A program made the position numbers and the translations under genes. A model generated the notes under the pieces. It was given only the letters and a program-made list of their open reading frames with translations. It was not told the DNA's origin and did not search any database. A stretch of 64,000 nucleotides of DNA, taken from Bacteroidaceae bacterium (GTDB taxonomy: Bacteria > Bacteroidota > Bacteroidia > Bacteroidales > Bacteroidaceae). This document shows, piece after piece, positions 8,489 through 17,313 of the stretch (position 1 is its first letter; each line of letters starts with the position of its first letter). The DNA is taken from assembly GCA_017552435.1 (NCBI GenBank), contig JAFZPZ010000065.1, positions 1 through 64,000 of the forward strand, read 5' to 3'.

Positions 8489-8629
8489 TCACATCTGCTT
8501 GGCTATCTCGAAGTTGCGTTTCATGTAATTGGCGGCGTCTTCGGAGCTCATTGGCGATTGCTGCGATGCGGCTATTTTCCGCATCTTGCGCTCCGTCACT
8601 TCCTTGTGGAACTGGTTGAGAAATGTCAT
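8489..8629 (-). CDS. Small 46-residue protein upstream of the nuclease-like gene
   Basis: The frame from ATG at 8627-8629 to TGA at 8489-8491 gives MTFLNQFHKEV, then a basic and amphipathic helix (ERKMRKIAASQQ) and NYMKRNFEIAKQM. An AAAGAAAGA ribosome-site-like run sits 6 nt before the ATG, and a good promoter lies just upstream. A second start (ATG 8634-8636) opens another frame of 50 residues that is rich in Arg and Gln and looks less like a protein. Partner or antitoxin of the downstream gene is only a guess from position. Confidence 0.4.
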   Translation of the reverse strand: MTFLNQFHKEVTERKMRKIAASQQSPMSSEDAANYMKRNFEIAKQM

Positions 8630-8656
8630 GACTCATCTTTCTTTAAATAACTGCTG

Positions 8657-8690
8657 CAAAATTAGGCAAAAACTCTGAAAATGCAAAAGA
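8657..8690 (-). promoter_or_regulatory. Promoter of the 46-residue/nuclease-like pair
   Basis: On the minus strand TAATTTTG (8657-8664) fits the TAnnTTTG -7 box, and a TTTTGCAT stretch near 8680-8687 supplies the upstream T-rich/TTTG element. It starts transcription about 20 nt before the small gene. Confidence 0.55.
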
Positions 8691-8720
8691 AAAGGATATA
8701 AAAAACTATAACTAGTAAAT

Positions 8721-8873
8721 ATGACAAAACTATTTCGATGAATCGTTGTGGATAATGTTCCTAAACGGAGTGTGGCGAACAATATTGCGGACTATATCAT
8801 CGAGTACAAGCTGACAAATGGCAGCTGGCTTGGGAAACTCAGAATCATTGCTTCGCTCTTGCTGGCAGCGTAA
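8721..8873 (+). pseudogene. Small broken gene with an in-frame stop
   Basis: From ATG 8721 the frame reads MTKLFR, a TGA at 8739-8741, then a protein-like stretch beginning VVDNVPKRSVANNIADYIIE and continuing YKLTNGSWLGKLRIIASLLL to TAA at 8871-8873. The second part has natural residue composition and could also start at GTG 8748. It is probably a remnant of a larger gene; no family recognised. Confidence 0.3.
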
Positions 8874-9117
8874 TGAGAGGGAAGATGGCTGAGGGAAGAA
8901 GTAATATGGAAAAGATGAGTGAAGGCTGTGGGTAAGCGAGAGCAATACTAAGTTTACTTAATTATTGCCGAGTGGAAGCAGCCTCGACCGAAGGTCAAAA
9001 GTTGAAAAAGCTGCTGGACGAGACTCGACAGAATAGAAGGATGAGGGCTGATGTATGACCAGTTTTGCAAACAAAGAGTAGCAAAGTCGATACTTTTCCT
9101 GAAAAACACAAGAAAAC
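8874..9117 (+). other. Non-coding stretch with second copy of the 30-bp repeat
   Basis: No gene is convincing here. Position 9064-9093 repeats 7740-7769 without a mismatch and again stands about 50 bp before a promoter. The open frame on the minus strand at 8730-8945 is low-complexity (Ser, His and Phe rich) and was not accepted. Confidence 0.5.
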
Positions 9118-9149
9118 TTTGGGAGTATCGGAAATAGTTCCTACCCTTG
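9118..9149 (+). promoter_or_regulatory. Promoter, second copy of duplicated module
   Basis: TTTG (9118-9121) and TACCCTTG (9142-9149) are 20 bp apart, and the bases after the -7 box (GCAACGTCAGAA) nearly match those in the first copy (GCATCGTCAGAA). Confidence 0.55.
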
Positions 9150-9154
9150 CAACG

Positions 9155-9265
9155 TCAGAATGTCGTCAGAGGGCGCGAACAATTTGCTTTCACAGTAATA
9201 TTCAAGCTGGACCTTTCTGACTACCATACGAGGACATAGCCTGCAAGGTTATGTCCTCAGTTTTT
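9155..9265 (+). ncRNA. Candidate ~110-nt small RNA, second of a pair
   Basis: The region between the second promoter copy and a strong terminator has no convincing reading frame. It starts with the shared GTCAGAA and then has its own sequence, with a possible GTCAGAA...TTCTGAC pairing between about 9155 and 9222. Inferred from signals only. Confidence 0.35.
9230..9265 (+). terminator. Intrinsic terminator
   Basis: GAGGACATAGCC (9230-9241) pairs with GGTTATGTCCTC (9247-9258), 12 pairs including one G-U, followed by AG and TTTTT. Confidence 0.75.
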
Positions 9266-9300
9266 CTCATATATTTATATGTGTAAATTGGAAATGAATT

Positions 9301-9417
9301 ATCCCCGCTGCGGAAACATGTGTTCTGCGGCGGGGATTCCCCTTTGTCCTCTCCACGAGGCATATAGAGATATGGGAGTAATCTTAGCGACGACCTTAGG
9401 TGAAATCCCCATGGGGA
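9301..9417. repeat. Cluster of GC-rich palindromes in a non-coding gap
   Basis: ATCCCCGC (9301-9308) pairs with GCGGGGAT (9330-9337) around an inner CGGAA/TTCTG stem whose tip is ACATGT. A perfect 12-bp palindrome TCCCCATGGGGA lies at 9406-9417. The inner word CGGAAACATGTGTTCTGC (9311-9328) also occurs, with one extra T, on the minus strand inside the tandem repeats at 40170-40253. No gene is seen between 9266 and 9566. Confidence 0.5.
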
Positions 9418-9566
9418 CTCAACCATAGGGATAGGGCACAGAAAGTTTGGTTATCCTCCCCGAAAAGTTACAAAAATCTCTCGTCTGGAGCTGTTTTAGT
9501 TAATATTTACACCCAGCTCAGATGAAATTTTGCTTTTTTTGACTATATTTTGCTATTTTCTTTTAG

Positions 9567-9592
9567 TTTTTTGATATTTTTCGCTATCTTTG
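9567..9592 (+). promoter_or_regulatory. Promoter of the surface-protein operon
   Basis: A TTTTTTG run (9567-9573) precedes TATCTTTG (9585-9592), a good -7 box. The start near 9598 leaves a leader of about 90 nt in which the AT-rich words TTTATTAACTTAATT are duplicated (9645-9676) before the ATG at 9687. Confidence 0.6.
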
Positions 9593-9686
9593 CAAAACGA
9601 AAAATGATATTGAATCCAACAAATCATAATTACATTATTCTTTATTTATTAACTTAATTTTATTTATTAACTTAATTCCAAACAAC

Positions 9687-12600
9687 ATGAAGAAATTCTC
9701 TCTTCTCTTTATGATGTTTCTCGGAATCGGAATGACTTCCCATGCGGAAGGTCTGGAAGATCTTGTTTTCGAGGATGACATTGTACAAATCTCCACTGCG
9801 GAGGATTTGACCAACTTTGCGTTGGCAGTCAATGAAGGCAACACCGAACTGAATGCGGTGCTGAAGGCCGATATTGACTATGCCGAGTTTACAAAAATCG
9901 GCGATACCGGCGACCATAAGTATGCCGGTACGTTCGACGGCAACTTTCACACCATCACCTACAATTGCACTGCAGGCAGTGCCAGCTGGGGTCTCTTCGG
10001 AGGTGTGTCTGGTACCATCAAGAACCTGAGGGTAGATGGGTCCATTACCACCGGTATCAACAAGATTGGCGGTATTGTGGGCGAGTGCTTCGGCGGTACC
10101 ATCGAGAACTGTATCTCGTCGGTCGATATCATCGGAACGGCTAATCTGGATGCCTGCTATGCCGGTATCTGCGCACGCTCCAGCGCATCGGGCGTGAAAA
10201 TCATCAATTGCATCTACGAAGGCACTATTGATGCGCCGGAGGCATACTGCCTGGCCAGTATTCTGGGTTGGGCAGGCGACGGATGCAATGCTACCATTTC
10301 CAATTGTATCTTCGCAGGTACAATCAATGCAGATGATGTAACCGGTAGCAATCCCAGCTATACAATTTCTCGCCGCCCGGATTTAGTGGCCGTGAGCAAT
10401 TGCTATTATGTGAATGACTGGGCAACTCCAAATGATGGATGCGAGCAGGTCACTGAAGAGCAAGTGGCTTCGGGTGAGCTTTGCTACATGATGAACGGCG
10501 ACCAGACCGTCATCACATGGTGGCAGACGCTGGGTACTGATCCCACACCCGTTCCCTTCTCGAACAGCCTTCAGGTCTATGCCGCAGGCAACCTGGACTG
10601 CACAGGTCAGAGTGCCGACGGTTCGGAGCTTACCTATTCGAACACCAAGACTCAGGATATCCCCGACCATCAGTATGTGGACGGCATCTGTATCGTCTGC
10701 GGCAAGGTTGATCCCAGTATGGCTTCTTTGGTGGACGGCTTCTATCAGATTGAGACAGCCGACCAGTTTGTCTGGTTCGCCAATCTGGTGAATCAGGGCA
10801 ACAACGCCGCCAATGCCAAGCTGATGGATGACATCGACCTCTCAGGCTCGGACTTCACGGTCATTGGTACCAGCGGCAACCACTACAAGGGTATCTTCGA
10901 CGGCAACTACAAGACGCTGACCGTGAACCTCACGGCCGAGTCAAGCAGCTGGGGCCTCTTCCGCTACCTGGACGGTACGATCCAGAACCTGTACCTCACG
11001 GGCTCGCTCTTCACCGAATGGAACAAGGTAGGTCCCCTGGTGGGCGAAATCTTCAGCGGCAAGGTGCTGAACGTTGTCTGTGATGTCGAAGTGACCAGCG
11101 ATTATGCTGGCGACGGCGCCATCTCGGGTCTCGTAGGTCGTGGCAGCGGTGATGGCTCGCTCATCGAGAACTGCCTGTTCGCAGGCTCCATCACCGGCGC
11201 GAACTATAACAGCGCCGCCTTCATTGGCTGGTCCGGCTCCACATCAATCCTGACCAACTGCGCCTTCACCGGCATTATTGAGGTGGATGCCACCCTGGGT
11301 AACCCCTACACCTTTGCCCGCAATCCGGGAAATGTCACCTGTACCAACTGCTACTTCGTCAACGAGTTCGGTTCGCACCAGGACAACACCATCCAGATTA
11401 CCGAAGAGGATGTCAAGAGCGGTAAGCTCTGCTACCTGCTGAACGGTGACCAGTCTCAGATTGTCTGGAACCAGACTCTGGATGAAGAGGAAATACCATT
11501 CCCGTTCCCCAACCACGAGCGTGTCTATAATGCCGGCGAGGTTTACGGCAATGCCTACGACGCTGCATCGTATGCCGACTTCGCACAGAACGTGCTCGAC
11601 TCAGAGCGTGAACTCTTCCAGGATATACTGGCACAGAAGAGCCTCGTGGAGAATTACCTCAACGAGCTGGATGCCCTGGAGAACTGCAGTAATATCGACG
11701 AATTCATGGCTGTATGGAACGGCTTGTTGGAACTCCGCGGAAGCGTCGTTTCCTGTGCCGAAGCCTATGCTGCCTACAAGCAGAAAGTAGAGGAGACAGA
11801 CCTGTATCTGCAAGAGCACGACGACTTCTACGGTAAGAAGCGCGAGGAACTGGAGGATTACCTGCGCACCAGAGAGGAACCCAACAGCACATATCCGAGA
11901 GGAACTGCCCTCTACATCCTGGAGGAGTGCGAGCTCAGCGAAGAAGAAATCAGAGCCGAGACCAAGAAGATAGATGCTATGCTGGAAGCTGCCATCACCG
12001 AGCAACCCCAGGCCGGCACAGATATGACGATGCTGCTGACCAATCCAACCTTCAAGGATGGTTTCAACGGTTGGGAAGGCCAGGTAGGAACCGGTCATAA
12101 TGGCGCCGAGGGCAGCGAAATGCATGCTGCCGAGTGCTGGAACGCCACTATGGATATGACACAGACCCTCACAGGCCTGGCAAATGGCATCTATGAGGTA
12201 CAAATCAATGGCGTTTACCGTCCCTATCCCGGCGATGTTGATTTGCACAACACCAATTATGCCGCTATGCTCACCGCCAATGGCGTGACCAATTACTTCC
12301 AGGTTCCCGTTGAGGACGCTATCCCAATGAGCGAAGCTGTGGACGGCATCAATTGTAACCTGACAGGCGAATATCCCGACTTCGAGGTGGTTGACTTCAA
12401 CGGCGAAGACGGCTATGTGCCCCGCGGACTTGTAGGATATTGCAGAGCCTTCGAGGCTGGCCGCTACCAGAATGCCATCCTTGCCAACGTGACAGACGGC
12501 TCTTTGACGATTGGCATCAAGGTGCTTGGCTCAGGCTTCGAGAACGATGCGCTGGGCTTCGGCAACGTGAAACTCTTCTATCATGGTGAACTGGATCAGG

Positions 12601-14927
12601 CCGGTGCCGGTCTGGACAACGTTCTGGAGTCGCAGGCTGCCCGTGCCTACACCATGCTGAACAACTACGAGTACAGCCTCGACGAGAGCGCTGTCTATCC
12701 CAACTTCTCCAACGAGATTAAGGCGAAGTTGCAGACCGCCATCGATGCTGTGGCTACAACTACAGACAACGAGGCAAAGTTGGCTCTGGTAACAGAGTTC
12801 TCCGACCTCTTCCAGGAAACATACGTCTGCAAGCAGGGCTATAAGAACCTGATGCAGGAGTATGACAAGCTGAATGAGCTCATGGATGAACTGGCTGCTT
12901 TCTTCACAGATGAAGAGATGAACGAGATCAACCCCCTGATGGAGCAGCTTCTTGCCTATTACGAGGGTGAGGCTACTACCGAGGAAGCCAACAAGGATCA
13001 TCTCCAGTCGCTCTCGTTCATGCCCAAGAAGGTGGACGGCGTATATCAGCTCAGCACACCTGTCGAACTGATGCTCTTCGGCAGCATGGTGAACGCAGGT
13101 GAAACGGATGCTGATGCCATTCTTACCGCAGACATCGATGCCTCCGAGGCAGAGATGAAGATGATCTCTACTGTCGATAACAAGTATGCTGGTACCTTCG
13201 ACGGTCAGGGCCACACCATCACCTACACCATGATTGCCTACGAAGACATAACAGGTCTGTTCCGTGCCCTCACCGGCACCATCAAGAATCTGCGTGTTGC
13301 TGGTACCATTTCCACTTCGTACAAGAAGGCAGGCGGTATCGTGGCTGAAATCTTTGGCGGAACCATACAGAACTGCGTATCATCTGTCAACATAGAATCC
13401 GACTTCGTTGGCGACGCAGCTTTTGCAGGTATTGCATTCCGAGGCAGTGCCGCAGGATGTGTAGTCAAGGACTGTCTCTACGACGGCACCATCAATGCTC
13501 CTGAGGCCTACAACTGTGCAGGTATTCTGGGCTTCACGGGTAGCGACTGCAGCTCTACCGTCAGCAACTGCCTGTTCATGGGTACTATCAATGCAAGCCC
13601 ACAGGGTTCGGACTATCCCTCATATACCATCTCACGTAATCCCAGTGTATCAACTGTTCAGAACTGCTACTACATGAACGGTTTCGGTACTCCCAACGAA
13701 GGCTCTACCGAGGTTACTGCCGAGCAGATTGCAAGCGGTGAAGTTGCCTTCCTGCTGAATGGCGACCAGAAGGATATCCAGTGGACTCAGAATCTTCCCG
13801 AGGACAGCTATCCCGTTCCGTTCCAGACTCGCGGTACCGTCTATGCTAACGGTTCACTCAAGTGCGACGGCAAGACTCCGGTCGATGGAACTACCATTTC
13901 ATACAGCAACACCGAGGGCAGCACCATCGAAGACCACCACTTCGAGAACGGCTTCTGCACCGAGTGCGGTACTCCCGACCTTACTTTCGCAGAGCTTGTG
14001 GACGGATTCTGGCAGATTGGCACAGCAGAGCAGCTGGTATGGTTCGCCAAGAAGGTTAACTATGGTGACACCAAGGACAATGCCGAGCTGACAGCCGATA
14101 TCGACCTGAGCGAGCTGATGGACGAATTCCCCATGATTGGAACTACGAGCAAGAAGTTCGAGGGTGTATTTGATGGCAAGTACCACGCAGTTAATATTAA
14201 TAAGGTGAACGAGGCAGAGGGCTTCGGCCTGTTCCGCGCCCTGAGCGGTACGGTCAAGAAGCTGCGTACGACAGGTACTATCAACACCTCCGCCAAGAGG
14301 GTGGGCGGTATCGTCTGCGAAATCTACGGCGGCACCATCGAAAACTGCGAGAGTGCAGTCGAGATTATTTCTACCTTCAGCGGTGATGCCCTTACCGGTG
14401 GTATTGTGGCTCGCGGCAGTGGCGATGGCAGCGTCATCAACAACTGTCTGTTCAGCGGCAAGCTCAAGAGCGAGACCGCTTGGAACTGCATTCCCATCGT
14501 GGGCTGGTGCGGCAACGTGACCTACATCACCAACACCCTTTCTGTGGGCGATTTGGATGTAACTCTCTATGCTAGCGGTACTCCCTACTCTCTCGCTCGC
14601 AACCCAGGCAACGCGAAGTGCACAAACTGCTACTTCCTGACCCAGATGGGCGACGTGAACGAAGGCTCATTACAGGTTACCGAGGAAGAGCTGGCGAATG
14701 GCGTAGTTTGCGCATCGCTGAACGATGGTCAGGAAGAACCGCAGTGGTCACAGAGCGAAGCATACCCCGTTCCATTTGCCGGTCCTGACTACGAGGATGC
14801 CATCATGACAATTGACAATGCCATCTACAAGCAAGGCTCGACGATAGTCAACCTCGCTGGCCAGCGTGTAAGCAAGGTTCAGAAGGGCAGAATCTATATC
14901 ATTAACGGTAAAAAAGTCCTGTATTAA
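9687..14927 (+). CDS. Giant secreted protein with four GLUG-like beta-helix modules
   Basis: An exported protein of 1746 residues starting with signal peptide MKKFSLLFMMFLGIGMTSHA. Four repeats of about 240 residues (about 30-270, 349-604, 1114-1376, 1434-1701) share YAGTFDG..HTIT, a WGLF or LFRAL turn, SGTIKNLR and GGIV.E..GGTIENC motifs, as in GLUG-type surface or adhesin modules. Two short HxxxxGxCxxCG knuckles (about 324-341 and 1414-1433) precede modules 2 and 4. The centre (about 620-1100) has helices and a jelly-roll-like segment (LLTNPTFKDGFNGWEG). The C-terminus GRIYIINGKKVLY resembles a sorting tail for secretion through the outer membrane. It is followed 6 bp later by a CotH-family gene. 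Probably a cell-surface adhesin or glycan-binding protein; the ligand is unknown. Confidence 0.75.
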   Translation: MKKFSLLFMMFLGIGMTSHAEGLEDLVFEDDIVQISTAEDLTNFALAVNEGNTELNAVLKADIDYAEFTKIGDTGDHKYAGTFDGNFHTITYNCTAGSASWGLFGGVSGTIKNLRVDGSITTGINKIGGIVGECFGGTIENCISSVDIIGTANLDACYAGICARSSASGVKIINCIYEGTIDAPEAYCLASILGWAGDGCNATISNCIFAGTINADDVTGSNPSYTISRRPDLVAVSNCYYVNDWATPNDGCEQVTEEQVASGELCYMMNGDQTVITWWQTLGTDPTPVPFSNSLQVYAAGNLDCTGQSADGSELTYSNTKTQDIPDHQYVDGICIVCGKVDPSMASLVDGFYQIETADQFVWFANLVNQGNNAANAKLMDDIDLSGSDFTVIGTSGNHYKGIFDGNYKTLTVNLTAESSSWGLFRYLDGTIQNLYLTGSLFTEWNKVGPLVGEIFSGKVLNVVCDVEVTSDYAGDGAISGLVGRGSGDGSLIENCLFAGSITGANYNSAAFIGWSGSTSILTNCAFTGIIEVDATLGNPYTFARNPGNVTCTNCYFVNEFGSHQDNTIQITEEDVKSGKLCYLLNGDQSQIVWNQTLDEEEIPFPFPNHERVYNAGEVYGNAYDAASYADFAQNVLDSERELFQDILAQKSLVENYLNELDALENCSNIDEFMAVWNGLLELRGSVVSCAEAYAAYKQKVEETDLYLQEHDDFYGKKREELEDYLRTREEPNSTYPRGTALYILEECELSEEEIRAETKKIDAMLEAAITEQPQAGTDMTMLLTNPTFKDGFNGWEGQVGTGHNGAEGSEMHAAECWNATMDMTQTLTGLANGIYEVQINGVYRPYPGDVDLHNTNYAAMLTANGVTNYFQVPVEDAIPMSEAVDGINCNLTGEYPDFEVVDFNGEDGYVPRGLVGYCRAFEAGRYQNAILANVTDGSLTIGIKVLGSGFENDALGFGNVKLFYHGELDQAGAGLDNVLESQAARAYTMLNNYEYSLDESAVYPNFSNEIKAKLQTAIDAVATTTDNEAKLALVTEFSDLFQETYVCKQGYKNLMQEYDKLNELMDELAAFFTDEEMNEINPLMEQLLAYYEGEATTEEANKDHLQSLSFMPKKVDGVYQLSTPVELMLFGSMVNAGETDADAILTADIDASEAEMKMISTVDNKYAGTFDGQGHTITYTMIAYEDITGLFRALTGTIKNLRVAGTISTSYKKAGGIVAEIFGGTIQNCVSSVNIESDFVGDAAFAGIAFRGSAAGCVVKDCLYDGTINAPEAYNCAGILGFTGSDCSSTVSNCLFMGTINASPQGSDYPSYTISRNPSVSTVQNCYYMNGFGTPNEGSTEVTAEQIASGEVAFLLNGDQKDIQWTQNLPEDSYPVPFQTRGTVYANGSLKCDGKTPVDGTTISYSNTEGSTIEDHHFENGFCTECGTPDLTFAELVDGFWQIGTAEQLVWFAKKVNYGDTKDNAELTADIDLSELMDEFPMIGTTSKKFEGVFDGKYHAVNINKVNEAEGFGLFRALSGTVKKLRTTGTINTSAKRVGGIVCEIYGGTIENCESAVEIISTFSGDALTGGIVARGSGDGSVINNCLFSGKLKSETAWNCIPIVGWCGNVTYITNTLSVGDLDVTLYASGTPYSLARNPGNAKCTNCYFLTQMGDVNEGSLQVTEEELANGVVCASLNDGQEEPQWSQSEAYPVPFAGPDYEDAIMTIDNAIYKQGSTIVNLAGQRVSKVQKGRIYIINGKKVLY

Positions 14928-14933
14928 CCAGAA

Positions 14934-17078
14934 ATGTTGCGAAGGCTATTTTTTCTAACGGCCTGGTTATTCATCTCACTCTCGCCATCCCATGCAGAAC
15001 CTGTATTCAACAGGCTGCATGGGGTGTGCAAGAGTCCCTTCCTGCTCAAAATAAGCAGCAGTGAAACTGGGGTTGTCATCAGGTACACGCTGGATGGTAG
15101 CGAGCCTGTACCGACAAGCCCTCAGTTTACAAGCAATATCTATGTGAAGAGCACCACCATCATACGTGCTGCGGAATTCCGGGATGACGTCAGGTGTTCC
15201 GACATTGTGACTTCATCCTATATCTTCCCAGCCTCTGTGCTCGAGCAGCCTGCCTTGCCGGAGGGCTATCCCTCCACCTGGGGCAAGTACGTTACCATGA
15301 GCGGTACGGCACCTGCCGATTATGAGATGGACCCCGAGCTGACCTCCATCAGCACATACGCTAAGAAAATCAAGGATGCTTTCTACTCTATCCCTGTCGT
15401 GTCCATTGTCACGGACAAAGGAAACCTCTTCAACAAGCAGAAGGATGAGCAGACGGGTGGCATCTATATCTATGTAGGCAACACCGAGAGCAACGGACGC
15501 GGATGGGAACGCCCGGCCTCGGTGGAACTGATGGGCGAGGGGCATGACCTCACAACGACCTGCGGGCTGAAGATTCATGGCGGCCAGAGTCGTTTGCCCG
15601 AGAAGAGTCCCAAACACTCTTTCCGACTCACCTTCAAAGACGAGTACGGCAAGAAGACCCTCAAATATCCCGTTTTCGGTGAGGGAAATGTGGCACGTTT
15701 CAACTCGCTCATCGTTCGTAGCTTTTATAACTACTCGTGGATTCATCGCGAGATTGCTCAGAGCAGCTGTGCTCAATACGTCAGAGACCTCTGGGCCCGC
15801 CATATGCAGAAACGCATGGGGTATCCTACCAGCGACGGACTGTATGTCAACCTGTTCATAGACGGCCTTTACTGGGGACTTTACAATTTGGCAGAACGTA
15901 TTGATGACGATTACTGCAAGTATCACTTCGGCGGCCTGAAGTCGGACTACGACGTGATAAAGCGCGAGGATTATCTGGAGGCGTCAGAAGGCACACTCGA
16001 CAAATGGAACCAGCTGATAAACACTGCCCAAAAGGCGACTCTGCCCGAGACCTATGGTGTCATTATCGGAGAAACAGCCAGCGAATTCGGAGAACCAGAG
16101 ACCCTACTGGATGTGGACAACTTCATCGACTACATGCTCATCAACCAGTATGGCGGGAATGCCGACTGGGATCATCACAACTGGATAGCTTTCAAGAATC
16201 GTGAGGATTCTACGCAGGGCTTCCGCTTCATCTGCTGGGATTCGGAACAAGTCCTGGTTAGTGCTTCCAAAAATGTTCTCGGTCTCAACAATATGTCTTG
16301 CCCCTCAGGTCTCTTCCTGAACATGATGAAGAACCCGGCCTTCAAGCACCGGTTCTGGGACAGGGCCTATGCGCTGCTGGAGGATGACGGCGGTCTGTTG
16401 CGCCCCGAGCCGGCACAGGCACTCTGGGACAGCTTGCAGAGCGTCATCTCCCTGGCTATCTATGCCGAGTCTGCCCGTTGGGGCGATTACCGCAAGGATG
16501 TGCATCCCTACGGCTCCACTCGGGCGGAACTGTATCGTGCCGATGTTCATTATGTCCAAGAGAACAAGCGTATGCACGAGGAATTCTTTCCCCAACGCAC
16601 AGAGAATCTTATCGCCCAGCTCAAGAATAAGGGTTGGTATGCCAATGCAGATGCCCCCGTTTTTCTCGTGAACGGGGAAAAGGTAATGAACGGCGATACC
16701 ATTCTCCTTTCCGACGAACTCACCCTCTCGCAGGGCTCCTACATCCTTTACACCACCGACGGTAGCGACCCCGTCACGTGGGCGAAGAAAAGCGGTGGCG
16801 AAGAGACCTCGCAGGCAGTTCTCTACAGCAAGGAGAACATTGCAAAGTCTCTCGTCCCCGGAGAAGTGACTCTACGGGCCATCTGCAAGAACAGTTCCAA
16901 ATGGAGCGCCACAGTTACCCGCACCATCTATGTGGTGGACGACCTGGATGATTTTGTCGATGTTCCCAGCGCCCTACCATCCAAGTCGTCTGGCTTGTAC
17001 AACCTGTCCGGGCAGCGCGTGTCAAAGCCCCAAGGCCAAGGTGTGTATATCATTAATGGAAAGAAGTACATATTTTAG
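14934..17078 (+). CDS. Secreted CotH-family protein with chitobiase-like end domains
   Basis: A 714-residue exported protein (signal LFFLTAWLFISLSPSHA). About 30-100 and 570-660 resemble the small CHB_HEX/FN3-like domains that carry VVIRYTLDGSEPVPTSP and ILYTTDGSDPVTW. Between them lies a CotH-like atypical kinase region: GLKIHGGQSRLPEKSPK, VRSFYNYSWIHRE, YVNLFIDGLYWGLYNLAERI and FICWDSEQ. CotH proteins are secretory protein kinases known from spore coats and gut Bacteroidetes surface loci. The C-terminal tail GVYIINGKKYIF matches that of the upstream giant protein, so both are probably exported by the same route. The 6-bp gap indicates one operon, and phosphorylation of the partner is possible but unproven. 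Confidence 0.75.
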   Translation: MLRRLFFLTAWLFISLSPSHAEPVFNRLHGVCKSPFLLKISSSETGVVIRYTLDGSEPVPTSPQFTSNIYVKSTTIIRAAEFRDDVRCSDIVTSSYIFPASVLEQPALPEGYPSTWGKYVTMSGTAPADYEMDPELTSISTYAKKIKDAFYSIPVVSIVTDKGNLFNKQKDEQTGGIYIYVGNTESNGRGWERPASVELMGEGHDLTTTCGLKIHGGQSRLPEKSPKHSFRLTFKDEYGKKTLKYPVFGEGNVARFNSLIVRSFYNYSWIHREIAQSSCAQYVRDLWARHMQKRMGYPTSDGLYVNLFIDGLYWGLYNLAERIDDDYCKYHFGGLKSDYDVIKREDYLEASEGTLDKWNQLINTAQKATLPETYGVIIGETASEFGEPETLLDVDNFIDYMLINQYGGNADWDHHNWIAFKNREDSTQGFRFICWDSEQVLVSASKNVLGLNNMSCPSGLFLNMMKNPAFKHRFWDRAYALLEDDGGLLRPEPAQALWDSLQSVISLAIYAESARWGDYRKDVHPYGSTRAELYRADVHYVQENKRMHEEFFPQRTENLIAQLKNKGWYANADAPVFLVNGEKVMNGDTILLSDELTLSQGSYILYTTDGSDPVTWAKKSGGEETSQAVLYSKENIAKSLVPGEVTLRAICKNSSKWSATVTRTIYVVDDLDDFVDVPSALPSKSSGLYNLSGQRVSKPQGQGVYIINGKKYIF

Positions 17079-17094
17079 TGGTTCATTTTTTCAG

Positions 17095-17144
17095 GTCGCT
17101 CCCCTTTGTGGGGCCACAATTGTCTTCGCTTATTCGTACCTTTG
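17095..17144 (+). repeat. REP-like hairpin and first copy of a duplicated promoter word
   Basis: CCCC-TTTGT-GGGG (17101-17113) forms a short hairpin just after the CotH gene. The 19-bp word TCGCTTATTCGTACCTTTG at 17126-17144 recurs at 17270-17288. The first copy has a -7 box (17137-17144) but no good -33 element, so it may be a dead or weak promoter. Confidence 0.5.
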
Positions 17145-17256
17145 ACTTCGTCGAATTTCTTGCGCTCCGTAGGTCTTCGGCTGAAGCCTCAGACGGCAAA
17201 GCCGGACGTCTTAGGCGGCAAGCCGGATTTCTTTCGCTCGAAAAAACTCAAAGAAA

Positions 17257-17288
17257 TTTGGCTTTTTCCTCGCTTATTCGTACCTTTG
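17257..17288 (+). promoter_or_regulatory. Promoter of guaA
   Basis: TTTG (17257-17260) and TACCTTTG (17281-17288) are 20 bp apart, a good match to the Bacteroidetes pattern. The leader to the ATG at 17314 is about 20 nt. Confidence 0.65.
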
Positions 17289-17313
17289 CAGGCGCAAATC
17301 AGAATAACGTATT

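Noticed and set aside
8441..8650. 69-residue plus-strand frame
   Set aside because: Antisense to the 46-residue gene and the start of the nuclease-like gene, which have a good promoter.
9202..9426. 74-residue minus-strand frame
   Set aside because: It reads through a terminator hairpin and palindromes, with no promoter or protein-like pattern.
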